A DNA stretch of 64,000 bases from positions 62,001-126,000 of the forward strand of contig NZ_JAIQUM010000002.1 in NCBI RefSeq assembly GCF_020075705.1, written 5' to 3'. Origin of the DNA: Metabacillus rhizolycopersici (GTDB lineage: Bacteria > Bacillota > Bacilli > Bacillales > Bacillaceae). Position 1 is the stretch's first letter. Each line of letters begins with the position of its first letter. Positions 15,717-24,593 of this stretch are shown here, in pieces. A program made the translations under genes and the position numbers. The notes beneath the pieces are model-generated. The model ran no database searches. It was given only the letters and a program-made list of their open reading frames with translations, and was not told the origin of the DNA.

Positions 15717-17189
15717 TTGAACTCACTAACATTAAAAGAACAATGGTTTGGGAACATACGCGGAGATATCCTCTCAGGTATCGTTGTTGCATTAGCATTA
15801 GTTCCCGAAGCCATTTCTTTTTCCATTATTGCGGGTGTTGATCCTATGGTTGGATTGTACGCTTCATTTTGTATTGCCATCGTTATTGCCTTTGTAGGTG
15901 GAAGACCAGGAATGATTTCGGCAGCTACAGGGGCTATGGCATTAGTTATGGTGACATTGGTTGCCGAACATGGGCTCCAATATTTACTTGCTGCAACGAT
16001 TTTAACAGGAATTTTCCAAATCATTCTTGGCGTTCTAAAGGTGGGAAGACTTATGAAGTTTATCCCTCGCTCTGTTATGACCGGCTTTGTTAACTCCTTG
16101 GCTATATTAATTTTTGCTGCACAATTACCCCACTTCATTGGTGAAACATGGGTAATGTATGCAATGGTGGCAGTCTCATTAGCAATCATTTACATCTTAC
16201 CAAGATTTACGAAGGTCATTCCTGCTCCACTGGTTGCAATTATTGTGATGACAATCTTCGCTATTATGTCAGGTGTATCTGTTCGTACTGTAGGAGATAT
16301 GGGGGAGCTAACACAAGCTTTACCGTTATTCTTAATCCCGCAGATTCCATTTAATCTTGAAACATTGCAAATTATTTTACCTTACTCTTTCGCTTTAGCT
16401 CTTGTCGGCTTATTAGAATCTTTATTAACTGCTCAAATTGTTGATGATTTGACAGATACGGTAAGTGATAAAAACAAAGAGGCACGAGGTCAAGGAATTG
16501 CCAATATCGTTGCTGGATTTTTTGGAGGCATGGCAGGTTGTGCAATGATTGGTCAATCCGGCATTAACATCAGGTCTGGTGGACGCGGTAGATTATCGTC
16601 ATTTGTTGCTGGTGCCTTCCTCATGATCTTAATAATCATACTAAATGATATTTTAGTTCAGATCCCAATGGCTGTACTAGTGGCCGTTATGATTATGGTT
16701 TCAATTGGCACATTCGACTGGTCCTCACTTAGAAAGCTCCATATTATGCCGATTTCAGATACCATCGTTATGGTTGCAACTGTCGTGACTGTGGTCCTTA
16801 CACATGATTTATCAAAAGGTGTTCTTATTGGTGTTTTACTTAGCGCTATTTTCTTCGCTGCTAAGATTTCAAAAGTAAATGTTGAGTCGGCAATAAATGA
16901 AAAAGATCTAACGAAAACATATCTTGTAAAAGGGCAATTATTCTTCGCTTCAGTTACAGATTTAGTATCAAGCTTTAACTTTAAGGAAGATATTGCAACT
17001 GTTGTCATTGATTTTAGTCATGCGCATTTATGGGATGATTCCGCGGTAGGTGCAATTGATAAAATTGTTCTTAAATTTAATCAGAACGGAACAAAGGTAA
17101 GGATCGTCGGATTGAATCAAGCTAGTTCCAATCTCGTGAAGAAACTAGCCATCTACGATAAAGCAAATACGAATGTAACGAATCATTAA
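15717..17189 (+). CDS. SulP family anion transporter with STAS domain
   Basis: A 490-residue inner-membrane transporter of the SulP (SLC26-type) family, which moves sulfate, bicarbonate or related anions, often with Na+ or H+. The N-terminal transport core shows [20 protein letters not shown], the conserved GLYASF and [17 protein letters not shown], and [16 protein letters not shown]. The C-terminal 100 residues form a cytoplasmic STAS domain ([21 protein letters not shown]). The start is TTG 15717, with AGAGGTG eight bases upstream. Earlier in-frame codons lack a ribosome site and would add a polar extension. It stands alone with a terminator after it. The substrate is not determinable; a bicarbonate role is possible. 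Confidence 0.88.
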   Translation: MNSLTLKEQWFGNIRGDILSGIVVALALVPEAISFSIIAGVDPMVGLYASFCIAIVIAFVGGRPGMISAATGAMALVMVTLVAEHGLQYLLAATILTGIFQIILGVLKVGRLMKFIPRSVMTGFVNSLAILIFAAQLPHFIGETWVMYAMVAVSLAIIYILPRFTKVIPAPLVAIIVMTIFAIMSGVSVRTVGDMGELTQALPLFLIPQIPFNLETLQIILPYSFALALVGLLESLLTAQIVDDLTDTVSDKNKEARGQGIANIVAGFFGGMAGCAMIGQSGINIRSGGRGRLSSFVAGAFLMILIIILNDILVQIPMAVLVAVMIMVSIGTFDWSSLRKLHIMPISDTIVMVATVVTVVLTHDLSKGVLIGVLLSAIFFAAKISKVNVESAINEKDLTKTYLVKGQLFFASVTDLVSSFNFKEDIATVVIDFSHAHLWDDSAVGAIDKIVLKFNQNGTKVRIVGLNQASSNLVKKLAIYDKANTNVTNH

Positions 17190-17199
17190 TGTATCTACA

Positions 17200-17228
17200 G
17201 AGCCTGATCTATGATCAGGCTCAATTTC
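17200..17228 (+). terminator. Terminator-like hairpin after the SulP gene
   Basis: GAGCCTGATC and its exact complement GATCAGGCTC surround a 3-base loop. It is followed by AATTTCATT, a weak T tract. Confidence 0.6.
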
Positions 17229-17237
17229 ATTGAATAT

Positions 17238-17320
17238 AGCGAGATTAGCTTTTTCAAGCAGTTATCCGTCTTTCCTCGAAAGCTTTGAAATTAGGATTTA
17301 CTGCCCTAGAATTTATGCTA
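17238..17320 (+). repeat. Degenerate copy of dispersed repeat family B
   Basis: GCGAGATTAGC..CAAGCAGTTATCC and TTAGGATTTACTGCCCTAGA..TTATGC parallel GCGAGACTTATCGGG..GGGCAGTTAGTTATCC and TTAGGATTTTACTGTCCGTT..AATGC in the element at 36127-36355. It ends just before the ribosome site of the next small gene. Confidence 0.5.
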
Positions 17321-17334
17321 AGAGGTGATTAGTA

Positions 17335-17538
17335 ATGAATCTAACAGACTTATCAAATGAGGAACTAGCAGATTTGTACGTTAATTATAAACAAAAACAA
17401 AAAATCTTTAAAAAAAGGACATCATTTTATAACCTAAATAAGTATATGGAAATGAAAGAGTATTTATCATGCATAAAATGGGAAATGAAAAAACGTGGCT
17501 TGAAGAAAAAAGCGGCCAAAAAATTAAGTAACTATTAA
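17335..17538 (+). CDS. Small basic hypothetical protein (67 residues)
   Basis: A 67-residue, Lys-rich protein (predicted strongly basic) beginning MNLTDLSNEELADLYVNY, followed by KQKQKIFKKRTSFYN and ending in KKRGLKKKAAKKL. AAGAGGTG lies nine bases before the ATG, supporting translation. It could be a small nucleic-acid-binding or structural protein. I do not recognise the family. It stands alone next to a long gene-poor region. Confidence 0.55.
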   Translation: MNLTDLSNEELADLYVNYKQKQKIFKKRTSFYNLNKYMEMKEYLSCIKWEMKKRGLKKKAAKKLSNY

Positions 17539-18105
17539 TAGTTACAAGATGACAATTACATAAGGTGAAACTTATCTTAATCTTTACGAGCAGTTATTTT
17601 TTGCTATTTCCTTTAAATCTAACCACAATGTAAATCTCTCCGCTCCGTTTTCTCTCCTTATGTTCACACAAAAGGCAAAAATAGAAAGATAGATTGATTA
17701 ATCATCCACTTTTACGCCAACTGTATTTAATATTCTTAACAATCTTTACCTATTTTTATACTAAATTGGGATTAAAAAGAACCACTTCTATTTATTCCAC
17801 CAATGCAAATTTTTTGGATGTAAAATAATTTCATCGTTACTTAATTATTTTACATTTATCATTTCCCGACAGAAGACCCCTTCCTCAAGAAATGTATAGG
17901 GCGTAGCCCAATGAGTAGGTAGAGGATGAATATTGGTTGGCGTTAGCCAAAACGGTTAAATAAATCGTTCTTTGAAAATTCTATGCGTGTTTCCTCTTCT
18001 TTTTCTACCGGCAGTTATTCATGATTACCAGAGAAGATAATCGGTCTAGCTTGTCGGATGCAGTAGGAAAGAACGTGCCTGAACGAAATGTGTCAGAGCT
18101 TTTTG

Positions 18106-18145
18106 CTTTCAGACAAGTTCTACAAGTGTAGAACTTGTCTGAAAG
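18106..18145. repeat. Perfect 19-bp-arm palindrome
   Basis: The arm CTTTCAGACAAGTTCTACA is followed after two bases (AG) by its exact complement. Imperfect pairing continues outward (GCTTTTTG with GGAAAGC). It has no T run, so it is not a simple terminator. Confidence 0.9.
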
Positions 18146-18203
18146 GGAAAGCAGAAAATCCATCACCTAATTGAACGGGTATGGTCTTATTTTTTAGAAT
18201 CTC

Positions 18204-18233
18204 CGACTTAATTTTCGTTAGAAAATTAAGTCG
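18204..18233. repeat. Perfect 13-bp hairpin
   Basis: CGACTTAATTTTC, loop GTTA, then the exact complement. It lies just upstream of the gene tail at 18254. Confidence 0.85.
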
Positions 18234-18253
18234 TGAGCAGTTCCATGGTTAAA

Positions 18254-18322
18254 ATGGAACTTCAAGAAACATTCTGGAGTAAGTACTATGGCAGTGTAAC
18301 AGATAAGTTTGGAATTAAGTAG
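18254..18322 (+). pseudogene. C-terminal remnant of a PhnB/glyoxalase (VOC) family gene
   Basis: The short frame reads MELQETFWSKYYGSVTDKFG and stops two codons later (IK). This is the typical end of PhnB-like VOC proteins (L-x-E/D-T-F-W-G-x-x-Y/F-G-x-x-T-D-K-F-G). The frame stays open a few codons upstream (SSMVK), then breaks at the hairpin region. The rest of the gene, about 110 residues, is missing. Confidence 0.7.
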
Positions 18323-18374
18323 TAATTTAACAATGACAATGGGGAACAAACCCCATTTATTTAAGCAAAGATAA

Positions 18375-18407
18375 AAGCGCTAGGTATTTGATGAAATCCT
18401 AGCGCTT
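18375..18407 (-). terminator. Terminator of the FUSC family gene
   Basis: On the minus strand AAGCGCTAGG and CCTAGCGCTT form a perfect 10-bp stem followed by TTATCTTT. Confidence 0.8.
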
Positions 18408-18440
18408 CATAATGAAAACTAGCTTCAAGATATTGGTAGA

Positions 18441-20369
18441 CTAACGGATCCCGATAAATGTTATTGCATCCTGTAGTGCAATGATCTCTTTTTGAATTTT
18501 AGAAAACCCTTCGATCTCAGGTACATTTTTATTCGTCACAATCTGAAGCTGTTCAACTGCATTTGCCATTGTTTCGAAAATGAAGAGTAATTGAGCAAGT
18601 TTTTCGTCTGAAAGTACAGGTCGTTTAGAATCCTTTATGATTGAATCAAGTAAATATCCCAATTGTTCGATGGAAAAGATAGCAGGCCAGAGGAACTCTA
18701 ACGCTTTTTTATTAATCGGAATTTCCCCTAATGCCGTAGAGTAAACCGTTTTTAAATTCATCAAATTCGTCCGCATTTTGTTTCGCGTACTATTTCCCTC
18801 AAAATTACTACTACTTTTTTGTTTAGAAAACAACTGAAATAGCAATTGCGACTGACTCCGAATTGTTTTTGCTATTAGATGCGAGAGCCGACTTGAAGCA
18901 GACTGTCTTCCTACCATCAGCACTCCGATAAGACCAATTGCACAACCAATTAGGGTATCGGTAACTCTTGCAGTCGCAAAGTAGGGAATATTATGAATCT
19001 GGCTCGTACTTTCAGCCATCAACAAAGCACTTGGCGTTATGAATGTGACGGCAAATGCATAATTTCGTACGATAAAAAGCTCTGTAAGAAATGATAAAAG
19101 CAAAATAAATAGAGCAATCGTCAGGCCCTCCGGCTTTGTAGAAAGAATCAGACTTGCTACCAATATACCAACAATGGTCCCGATGGATCGCTGTATAGCT
19201 CGATGGAACGTACTTATTACGGTTGATCCAAGCATGACTGAACCACATGATATTGGGATCCAATAGGATCGATCAAATTCATATGAGAAGGCAATCATCG
19301 TCGCGACCATCAAAACAATGCCGTATTTTATTGAAGAAAGAAAAACAATTGAATTTTTATCAAATGCATCTAATAAAACCCTTTTTAAAGGTGTCCTTAT
19401 CACTTTTATTTCTTGATTAATTCTCGAAATCGATTGATTCAATATTGCATCAGCATGATAAATTTTCGAAAATAATTTATTCATTTCCTCGTCACAATCT
19501 GTTGGCTGTAGAATTTGCAATGGTTTACTTTTCCTTTTATGATCAATCGATTGAGCGAGCGCTTGAACTGATTTCCCTAATTCAACTGGTAGATTCGTTC
19601 TTCCTGCTGCAGACATTTCAAGAACATCTGCCAAAATAGAATTAGACTGTTCTTTTAATAAGTACAACCGTTTAAAAATAGGTGAAGTTTTCCACGAGAC
19701 ATATCCAGCTAAAAGTAGATTATCTGCATGTTTCAACGATACAATAGTCCTCTCCCGGGAGTCGTTAAACTGTTCTGTCCCAACAGAACAAATAAGTGTA
19801 GCTAATTCTAAATAAACCGTTTTAACAGCCTTTGTTTCCGGACCATAAGGATTGAAAAACCAACCTATCATTGCTATCAACCATGAAAAAGATCCTCCCA
19901 GAAAAACAAGACCGGCGCGCGATGGTGCAAGCGTTGGATCAATCGGCATAGCCGAAGTCATGGCGAAAACCATAACAAAAAATATTGATGCTGGCCCTGG
20001 GATCTTTAATGCCCCAAAAATAAACGTGCAGACCGCTCCAATCAAACCAATCATAATAGTAAAAGCAAGTGGTGAAGAAATGGTAAGTATACCTAAAGCG
20101 ATAGAAGCCGAAAGTCCAAGAGCAACAATAAAAAGCTTCTTAGCTCTTTGCGGATAAGGTTCATTAAAGGTGTAAAGATAAGTAAATCCACCTATACCTG
20201 CGAGCAAACCATACTGAAAGTTACCTGCTAACAATCCAATCATAACAGGAAAGGATAAACAGATTCCTGCTAGAATAGCTCTTGTCCAAGGATAGGGAGC
20301 CTTTTTAATGGCAAAGGCATCTTTTAGCACCATTAACAAGTTCGAATTTGAAGATGTTTCTTTTTTCAT
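18441..20369 (-). CDS. FUSC family membrane protein (putative aromatic/organic-acid exporter)
   Basis: A 642-residue protein with the two-block architecture of the FUSC/ArAE family. A first set of about six membrane helices (residues 25-180) is followed by a cytoplasmic helical stretch (about 180-335), a second set of about six helices (335-500) and a C-terminal cytoplasmic region. Recognisable pieces are AGICLSFPVMIGLLAGN, KIPGPASIFFVMVFAM and RSYWIPISCGSVMLGST. I use ATG 20369, preceded by GGGAGG five bases upstream. Family members export p-hydroxybenzoate, fusaric acid and similar compounds, but most, including this one, have no known substrate. A shorter ArAE-type relative is at 31669-32706. 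It is monocistronic with its own terminator. Confidence 0.8.
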   Translation of the reverse strand: MKKETSSNSNLLMVLKDAFAIKKAPYPWTRAILAGICLSFPVMIGLLAGNFQYGLLAGIGGFTYLYTFNEPYPQRAKKLFIVALGLSASIALGILTISSPLAFTIMIGLIGAVCTFIFGALKIPGPASIFFVMVFAMTSAMPIDPTLAPSRAGLVFLGGSFSWLIAMIGWFFNPYGPETKAVKTVYLELATLICSVGTEQFNDSRERTIVSLKHADNLLLAGYVSWKTSPIFKRLYLLKEQSNSILADVLEMSAAGRTNLPVELGKSVQALAQSIDHKRKSKPLQILQPTDCDEEMNKLFSKIYHADAILNQSISRINQEIKVIRTPLKRVLLDAFDKNSIVFLSSIKYGIVLMVATMIAFSYEFDRSYWIPISCGSVMLGSTVISTFHRAIQRSIGTIVGILVASLILSTKPEGLTIALFILLLSFLTELFIVRNYAFAVTFITPSALLMAESTSQIHNIPYFATARVTDTLIGCAIGLIGVLMVGRQSASSRLSHLIAKTIRSQSQLLFQLFSKQKSSSNFEGNSTRNKMRTNLMNLKTVYSTALGEIPINKKALEFLWPAIFSIEQLGYLLDSIIKDSKRPVLSDEKLAQLLFIFETMANAVEQLQIVTNKNVPEIEGFSKIQKEIIALQDAITFIGIR

Positions 20370-20482
20370 CCTAACCTCCCTCCGCAAAGCACCGTTTACA
20401 ACTCATTTAAAGTTAATTTAACAATAATTCATAATGTTATTCATATCTTAAGGGATCAAAACCTTTTTTCATGTTAATACCC

Positions 20483-20511
20483 TTGATACGTTTATATTGT
20501 AGTAGTATATC
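20483..20511 (+). promoter_or_regulatory. Vegetative-type promoter of an orphan small transcription unit
   Basis: TTGATA, exactly 17 bases, then TATATC, on the + strand between divergent minus-strand genes. It is followed 40-60 bases later by a ribosome site, a 16-codon frame and a terminator. Confidence 0.55.
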
Positions 20512-20550
20512 CACTCACAGTTTAATTCATAAAAATAGGAGCTTGTTGGA

Positions 20551-20601
20551 ATGATCCTATTATTTCTAATGAGTATCCATTTACTCAGAATCGCGTTTTG
20601 A
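20551..20601 (+). CDS. Possible 16-residue hydrophobic peptide
   Basis: The frame MILLFLMSIHLLRIAF has AGGAG nine bases upstream of its ATG. It lies between a good promoter (TTGATA-17-TATATC) and a strong terminator (20612-20657), all within about 170 bases. The peptide is almost wholly hydrophobic and could insert in the membrane, like small leader peptides or type I toxin peptides, though it is shorter than the known Bacillus toxins. The transcript could equally be a small RNA with a chance frame. No homologue is known to me. Confidence 0.35.
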   Translation: MILLFLMSIHLLRIAF

Positions 20602-20611
20602 CAAATAAAAT

Positions 20612-20657
20612 ATGAAAAGCAGTGAGATTTCACGTTTGCGAAATTCACTGCTTTTCA
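20612..20657. terminator. Bidirectional terminator between the orphan unit and dedA
   Basis: ATGAAAAGCAGTGA..ATTTC pairs with GAAAT..TCACTGCTTTTCAT around an 8-base loop, with T-rich flanks on both strands. Confidence 0.85.
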
Positions 20658-20672
20658 TTTATCTTTTTATCA

Positions 20673-21269
20673 TTAAGTAGTCCGTGGGCCTTTAAACTTT
20701 TTCACTAAATAATAGGTAGCTGCCATTAAAAAAGCAAGGCTTATCATCGGAATAAGATAAGGTCGAGCTGCCTCCTTTATATACATCCAATTACTACCTA
20801 ACTCAATTCCTAAATATAAAAAGAAAATAGTCCAAGGGATCATTGCAGCAACGGTATATAATGTGAATTTCCATAATGACATTTTAGCAATCCCTGCAGG
20901 TATACTAATCGCATGTCTTACAACCGGTATAAACCTCGCTCCAAAAATGACACCTGAACCATATTTTTCAAACCAAGATTCTGATAAGTCTAAATGATGC
21001 TTTTTTAGTAATAAAAACTTCCCGTATTTTTCTAGAAACGGTCTGCCTCCATAACTACCTATCCAATATAAGATCAGCTGTGCAATTGTCCCACCGATGA
21101 CACCTGCAGCAAATGCCTCCCAAAACCCAATCTTTCCAAGTATAATCATATACCCACCATAGCCTAGCACAATTTCACTTGGAATCACCTCAAGCATTAA
21201 CCCAAGCGCAATTCCTAAATACCCGAGACTTGTCAGCCATTCTAATAAATTCAGAATCGCTTCCTCCAT
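20673..21269 (-). CDS. DedA family membrane protein
   Basis: A 198-residue DedA/SNARE-associated family protein. Members help recycle undecaprenyl-phosphate or other lipids across the membrane and support cell-envelope integrity. Visible features are EVIPSEIVLGYGGYMI, the conserved GAxxGxxxxYxIG-like segment (GGTIAQLILYWIGSYGG), RPFLEKYG and the family signature FGARFIPVVRHAISIPAGIA with its paired Arg residues. About five hydrophobic segments are present. GAGGGTG precedes the ATG. It appears monocistronic. Which lipid it moves is unknown. Confidence 0.9.
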   Translation of the reverse strand: MEEAILNLLEWLTSLGYLGIALGLMLEVIPSEIVLGYGGYMIILGKIGFWEAFAAGVIGGTIAQLILYWIGSYGGRPFLEKYGKFLLLKKHHLDLSESWFEKYGSGVIFGARFIPVVRHAISIPAGIAKMSLWKFTLYTVAAMIPWTIFFLYLGIELGSNWMYIKEAARPYLIPMISLAFLMAATYYLVKKFKGPRTT

Positions 21270-21480
21270 TTATTCACACCCTCACTCATTTTTTACGTCC
21301 AAGCATTTCTTGTCCTTATATAGGTATGAATAAAAGAAAAGAATTAACCCTATTTTCTTTGAACTAACCACGGGACGTAGCAAGCCTGAAGGAATATGTT
21401 GAGCATTATCCTGTTAGCGCAGATACGAGCCGTTTCACCAAAAACACAAGTTCTTATCTACAATACAAATCCTAAACAAT
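21270..21480. other. Spacer between dedA and the yitT-like gene
   Basis: No gene or clear structure is seen apart from the dedA upstream region. An open frame on the + strand here lacks a ribosome site and is not supported. Confidence 0.4.
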
Positions 21481-21516
21481 AAAAAACTCTGTGGCAATGC
21501 CTTCTCCACAGAGCCC
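21481..21516 (-). terminator. Terminator of the YitT family gene
   Basis: On the minus strand CTCTGTGG and CCACAGAG form the stem, followed by TTTTTTATT. Confidence 0.85.
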
Positions 21517-21524
21517 CACTTTTA

Positions 21525-22421
21525 TTAATGAATATCTTTTTTCTTAAACCTTCCACCTCGAACCTCTGCAATGTTTGCAACTGCTAAAAAGGCCGACGGA
21601 TCTAAATCCTCTACGATTGATTTTAATTTTGCTTCCTCTAATCTAGTAATAATGCAGAAAATAACCTTCTTATCCTCTCCTGTATAGGCTCCTTCTCCAT
21701 TGAGGTATGTTACACCTCGTCCAAGTCGTGCTAAAATTGCCTCTCCTATTTCACGAGACTGATCACTAATAATCCATGCTGATTTTGATTCATCAAGTCC
21801 CTCAATGACAATATCTATTGTTTTGAATGCAACGAAATAAGCAATTAAAGAATACATCGCCCTGTTCCACCCGAAGACAAAGCCAGCGCTTCCAAGTATA
21901 AAAATATTAAAAAACATAATAATTTCGCCTACAGAAAAGGGTAATTTCTTATTCGCAAGTATCGCTAAAATTTCGGTTCCATCCAACGATCCACCATAGC
22001 GAATAACAATTCCTACACCAACTCCTAGAGCAACACCTCCAAAAATAGTTGCTAGAAGGATATCCTCTGTAAATGCAGGAACAGGATGTAATAAAGTTGT
22101 AGCAGTTGATAGCACAGTAATACCAAATAATGTAGAAAGTGCAAAGGTTTTTCCAATTTGTTTATATCCTATAAAGAAAAATGGAATATTTAAAAGAAAG
22201 ATAAACACACCAAGTTTCCAACCAGATAAATGTGAGAGGATAATCGAGATCCCAACGATTCCTCCATCAATCACATTATTCGGAACTAAAAAGATTTCTA
22301 AACCAACAGCCATAATCACTGCACCGATTATGATAAATAGTGCTCGTTTTAGGATTTGTACTTTTGATAAACCTTGATGTTTTTTTAGTTCTTCTTGTAT
22401 ATCCAATGTTGGTTCTGACAT
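21525..22421 (-). CDS. YitT family membrane protein (DUF161/DUF2179)
   Basis: A 298-residue protein with about five N-terminal membrane helices (residues 25-195) and a C-terminal cytoplasmic domain of about 80 residues (DQSREIGEAILARLGRGVT, GEGAYTGEDKKVIFCIITRLE). The N-terminal signature is GLEIFLVPNNVIDGGIVGIS, and YGGSLDGTEILAI is in the fourth helix. B. subtilis has several paralogues of unknown function. I choose ATG 22421 with AGAGGGGG upstream. The longer open frame has no ribosome site. It is monocistronic with a terminator. A transport role is often assumed, but the substrate is not known. Confidence 0.85.
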   Translation of the reverse strand: MSEPTLDIQEELKKHQGLSKVQILKRALFIIIGAVIMAVGLEIFLVPNNVIDGGIVGISIILSHLSGWKLGVFIFLLNIPFFFIGYKQIGKTFALSTLFGITVLSTATTLLHPVPAFTEDILLATIFGGVALGVGVGIVIRYGGSLDGTEILAILANKKLPFSVGEIIMFFNIFILGSAGFVFGWNRAMYSLIAYFVAFKTIDIVIEGLDESKSAWIISDQSREIGEAILARLGRGVTYLNGEGAYTGEDKKVIFCIITRLEEAKLKSIVEDLDPSAFLAVANIAEVRGGRFKKKDIH

Positions 22422-22535
22422 AAAGGTCCCCCTCTTTTTCAAGTCTATTTGTCTTAAAAACTGGAATTGACTTAATCCTAATTTTATCTTTCTATTATAA
22501 CTCACAAATAATAGTCAATGTTTTCCTTGAATAAA

Positions 22536-22578
22536 AAAAGCTTGGATTCGTTCAATTGTGAACAAACCCCAAGCTTCT
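22536..22578. terminator. Hairpin terminator downstream of the catalase gene
   Basis: AAGCTTGG/CCAAGCTT form the outer stem, with GTTCAATTGTGAAC as an inner stem. It is followed on the minus strand by a T run, and lies between the catalase 3' end and the yitT-like promoter. Confidence 0.7.
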
Positions 22579-22632
22579 TTAACTCTTTGACTTTATAAAA
22601 AGCCTTCTTTACGTTACAAATTTAGGCCGCCT

Positions 22633-24231
22633 TTAATATGGCTCTGCTTCGTGACCCTTTTCCACAGCTACCTCAGGTACATGATCCCCGTCTTTGTTAC
22701 CGAGTGGCTTTTGACTTGATTCGCCTTTTGGAGCATTAGCCAAGCCTTCTCTTAATCGGCGGCCATACTCCTCGTCTGCTTCTTCAGCTAAAGCAATCAT
22801 TTTATCTTGAATTCTTTGATCACAAGTAGAAAGATCTCCTACCAAGTTTGAAATCAATTCATCTTTTTCCCATTGCTCAAATCTCCGATATGTTTCTCCC
22901 GCTTGCTTAGTATTACTCTGGCGATCAATCGACTCTCGAACTAGGTTTCCTTCAATTAATGGTGTATATTCTTTTCCGTTTTGCTTAGCTTCTTTTAACC
23001 CTCCCAAAATTGATGGCTCATAGTTAATATGAGGATTTTGCCCAGGGGCACGATCTACCTTATATTGCATTTGTCCACCGCTTTGATTTGTCGCAACCCG
23101 TTTTTTCGGAGCGTTGATCGGCAGCTGCAAATAATTCGCCCCTACGCGATGCCGTTGTGTATCTGAATATGAAAACGTTCGACCCTGAAGCATTTTATCA
23201 TCAGAGAAATCTAGTCCATCGACAAGAACACCTGTACCGAATGCGGCTTGCTCTACTTCTGAAAAATAATCTTCAGGATTTCTATTCAATACCATTTTTC
23301 CTACTGGTAGCCAAGGAAACTGATCTTCAGGCCACAATTTTGTATCATCGAGGGGGTCGAAGTCTAATTCTGGATGCTCATCATCGCTCATAACTTGAAC
23401 AAGTAGCTCCCATTCTGGATAATCTCCATGCTCAATCGCATCATATAAATCCTGGGTCGCATGGTTAAAGTTTTTTGCTTGAATTTCTTCGGCTTCCTTT
23501 TGTGTTAAATTTTTAATCCCCTGCTTTGGTTCCCAGTGATATTTTACAAGTACTGCTTCACCTTTATTATTTACCCACTTATATGTATTAACCCCTGACC
23601 CCTGCATCATCCGATAGTTTGCAGGAATGCCCCAAGGTGAATAGACAAAAGTCACCATATGGAATGTTTCAGGAGAACTCGCACAAAAGTCAAAAAATCT
23701 TTCACCATCCTGAATATTTGTAATTGGGTCTGGTTTGAACGCATGAATCATATCTGGGAATTTTATCGCATCACGGATAAAGAAAATTTTCAAATTATTT
23801 CCGACCAAATCCCAATTTCCGTCTTCTGTATAAAATTTAACGGCAAATCCGCGTGGGTCACGAAGCGTTTCTGGAGAATGACCACCATGAATAACAGATG
23901 AAAAGCGGACAAAAACCGGAGTCTGCTTCCCTTTTTCCTGGAATAACTTAGCTCGTGTATATTTCGAAACAGGCTCGTCTCCTGCTGTTCCATATGCTTC
24001 GAAATAACCGTGTGCCCCTGCGCCACGTGCATGGACGACACGTTCAGGAACTCGCTCACGATCAAAGTGACTGATTTTTTCAATAAAATCATAGTTTTCC
24101 AAAGTAGCAGGACCACGATTCCCTACTGTTCTCAAATTTTGATTATTTGTAACCGGATGCCCCTGCCTGTTGGTTAAGGTGTCTTCGTTTTCAGTATTCT
24201 GATCTTCATTATTGGAATGATTCTTCGTCAT
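22633..24231 (-). CDS. Heme catalase
   Basis: A 532-residue monofunctional catalase that breaks hydrogen peroxide into water and oxygen. The catalytic His is in [15 protein letters not shown], the distal Asn in [20 protein letters not shown], and the proximal heme-ligand Tyr in [14 protein letters not shown]. The length and the Gln/Asn/Glu-rich N-terminal tail fit small- to medium-subunit Bacillus catalases, with a C-terminal extension of about 40 polar residues. AAGGAG precedes the ATG. Upstream lies a family-A repeat. I see no clear PerR or sigma-B site. It could be a vegetative KatA-type or a spore enzyme, so I give no symbol. Confidence 0.95.
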   Translation of the reverse strand: MTKNHSNNEDQNTENEDTLTNRQGHPVTNNQNLRTVGNRGPATLENYDFIEKISHFDRERVPERVVHARGAGAHGYFEAYGTAGDEPVSKYTRAKLFQEKGKQTPVFVRFSSVIHGGHSPETLRDPRGFAVKFYTEDGNWDLVGNNLKIFFIRDAIKFPDMIHAFKPDPITNIQDGERFFDFCASSPETFHMVTFVYSPWGIPANYRMMQGSGVNTYKWVNNKGEAVLVKYHWEPKQGIKNLTQKEAEEIQAKNFNHATQDLYDAIEHGDYPEWELLVQVMSDDEHPELDFDPLDDTKLWPEDQFPWLPVGKMVLNRNPEDYFSEVEQAAFGTGVLVDGLDFSDDKMLQGRTFSYSDTQRHRVGANYLQLPINAPKKRVATNQSGGQMQYKVDRAPGQNPHINYEPSILGGLKEAKQNGKEYTPLIEGNLVRESIDRQSNTKQAGETYRRFEQWEKDELISNLVGDLSTCDQRIQDKMIALAEEADEEYGRRLREGLANAPKGESSQKPLGNKDGDHVPEVAVEKGHEAEPY

Positions 24232-24373
24232 ATTTTGCTCTCCTTATCTAACTATAGAATTTTGGATTCCCAAGACCAATTATTCCCTTGCTTACTTTCT
24301 CCAAATTTTAGAAAAACATTCCAATTATTATTTATTATTCTTTTGATGAACCTATCTCAAATCTATATCTTGC

Positions 24374-24540
24374 GGAACAAAAGCGGCAGCGCCTTGGTCA
24401 GCCTCGGGCAAATAAGACGATTAGGAATTGAAGGTGTTTTTTACCTTCAATTCCTAATCGTCTTATGACCTCGAGGGGCTAGGCGCTTACGCTTGCTGTC
24501 GTGCGCTTATCCACAGTTCAAAATTTTATAGTTTCCTTAA
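24374..24540 (+). repeat. Dispersed repeat family A, long copy with perfect 24-bp hairpin
   Basis: Flanks AAAGCGGCAGCGCCTTGGTC and GAGGGGCTAGGCGC enclose a perfect 24-bp stem (24412-24435 with 24443-24466, loop GTTTTTT). It ends with the type 2 tail TGTCGTGCGCTTATCCACAG. It lies between the divergent upstream region of catalase and the terminator of the oxidoreductase gene. Confidence 0.9.
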
Positions 24541-24547
24541 CGACAAA

Positions 24548-24580
24548 AAAATGCTTGGATATCTCATATCCAAGCATTTT
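24548..24580. terminator. Terminator of the oxidoreductase gene
   Basis: A perfect 15-bp stem (AAAATGCTTGGATAT and complement) with a 3-base loop and T/A runs on both sides. Confidence 0.85.
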
Positions 24581-24593
24581 CACAAAAAACTAT

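Larger units (their letters stand above)
17540..18374. other. Hairpin-rich gene-poor region
   Basis: No intact gene is seen in about 830 bases. Successive inverted repeats are present: GTAAAATAATT/AATTATTTTAC (17819-17852), GGGC-GTA-GCCC (17899-17909), TTGGC-GTTA-GCCAA (17937-17950), a 19-bp perfect palindrome (18106-18145), a 13-bp perfect stem (18204-18233) and ATGGGG/CCCCAT (18340-18357). A tail of a VOC/PhnB-like gene lies at 18254-18322, and a weak family-B-like fragment (CTACCGGCAGTTATTC) near 18005. The region looks like a site of repeated insertion and decay. Confidence 0.6.

Noticed and set aside
15692..16189. 165-residue frame antisense to the SulP gene
   Set aside because: It is a shadow of the real gene, with no ribosome site and an atypical composition.
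17890..17950. Integron attC-like site (GGGC-GTA-GCCC and TTGGC-GTTA-GCCAA)
   Set aside because: The small hairpins do not have the attC core spacing and no integrase or cassette is present.
18021..18131. 36-codon frame starting MITREDNRSS
   Set aside because: No ribosome site, and it runs into the palindrome; most likely chance.
24320..24345. PerR box before the catalase gene
   Set aside because: The AT-rich sequence lacks the required inverted symmetry.
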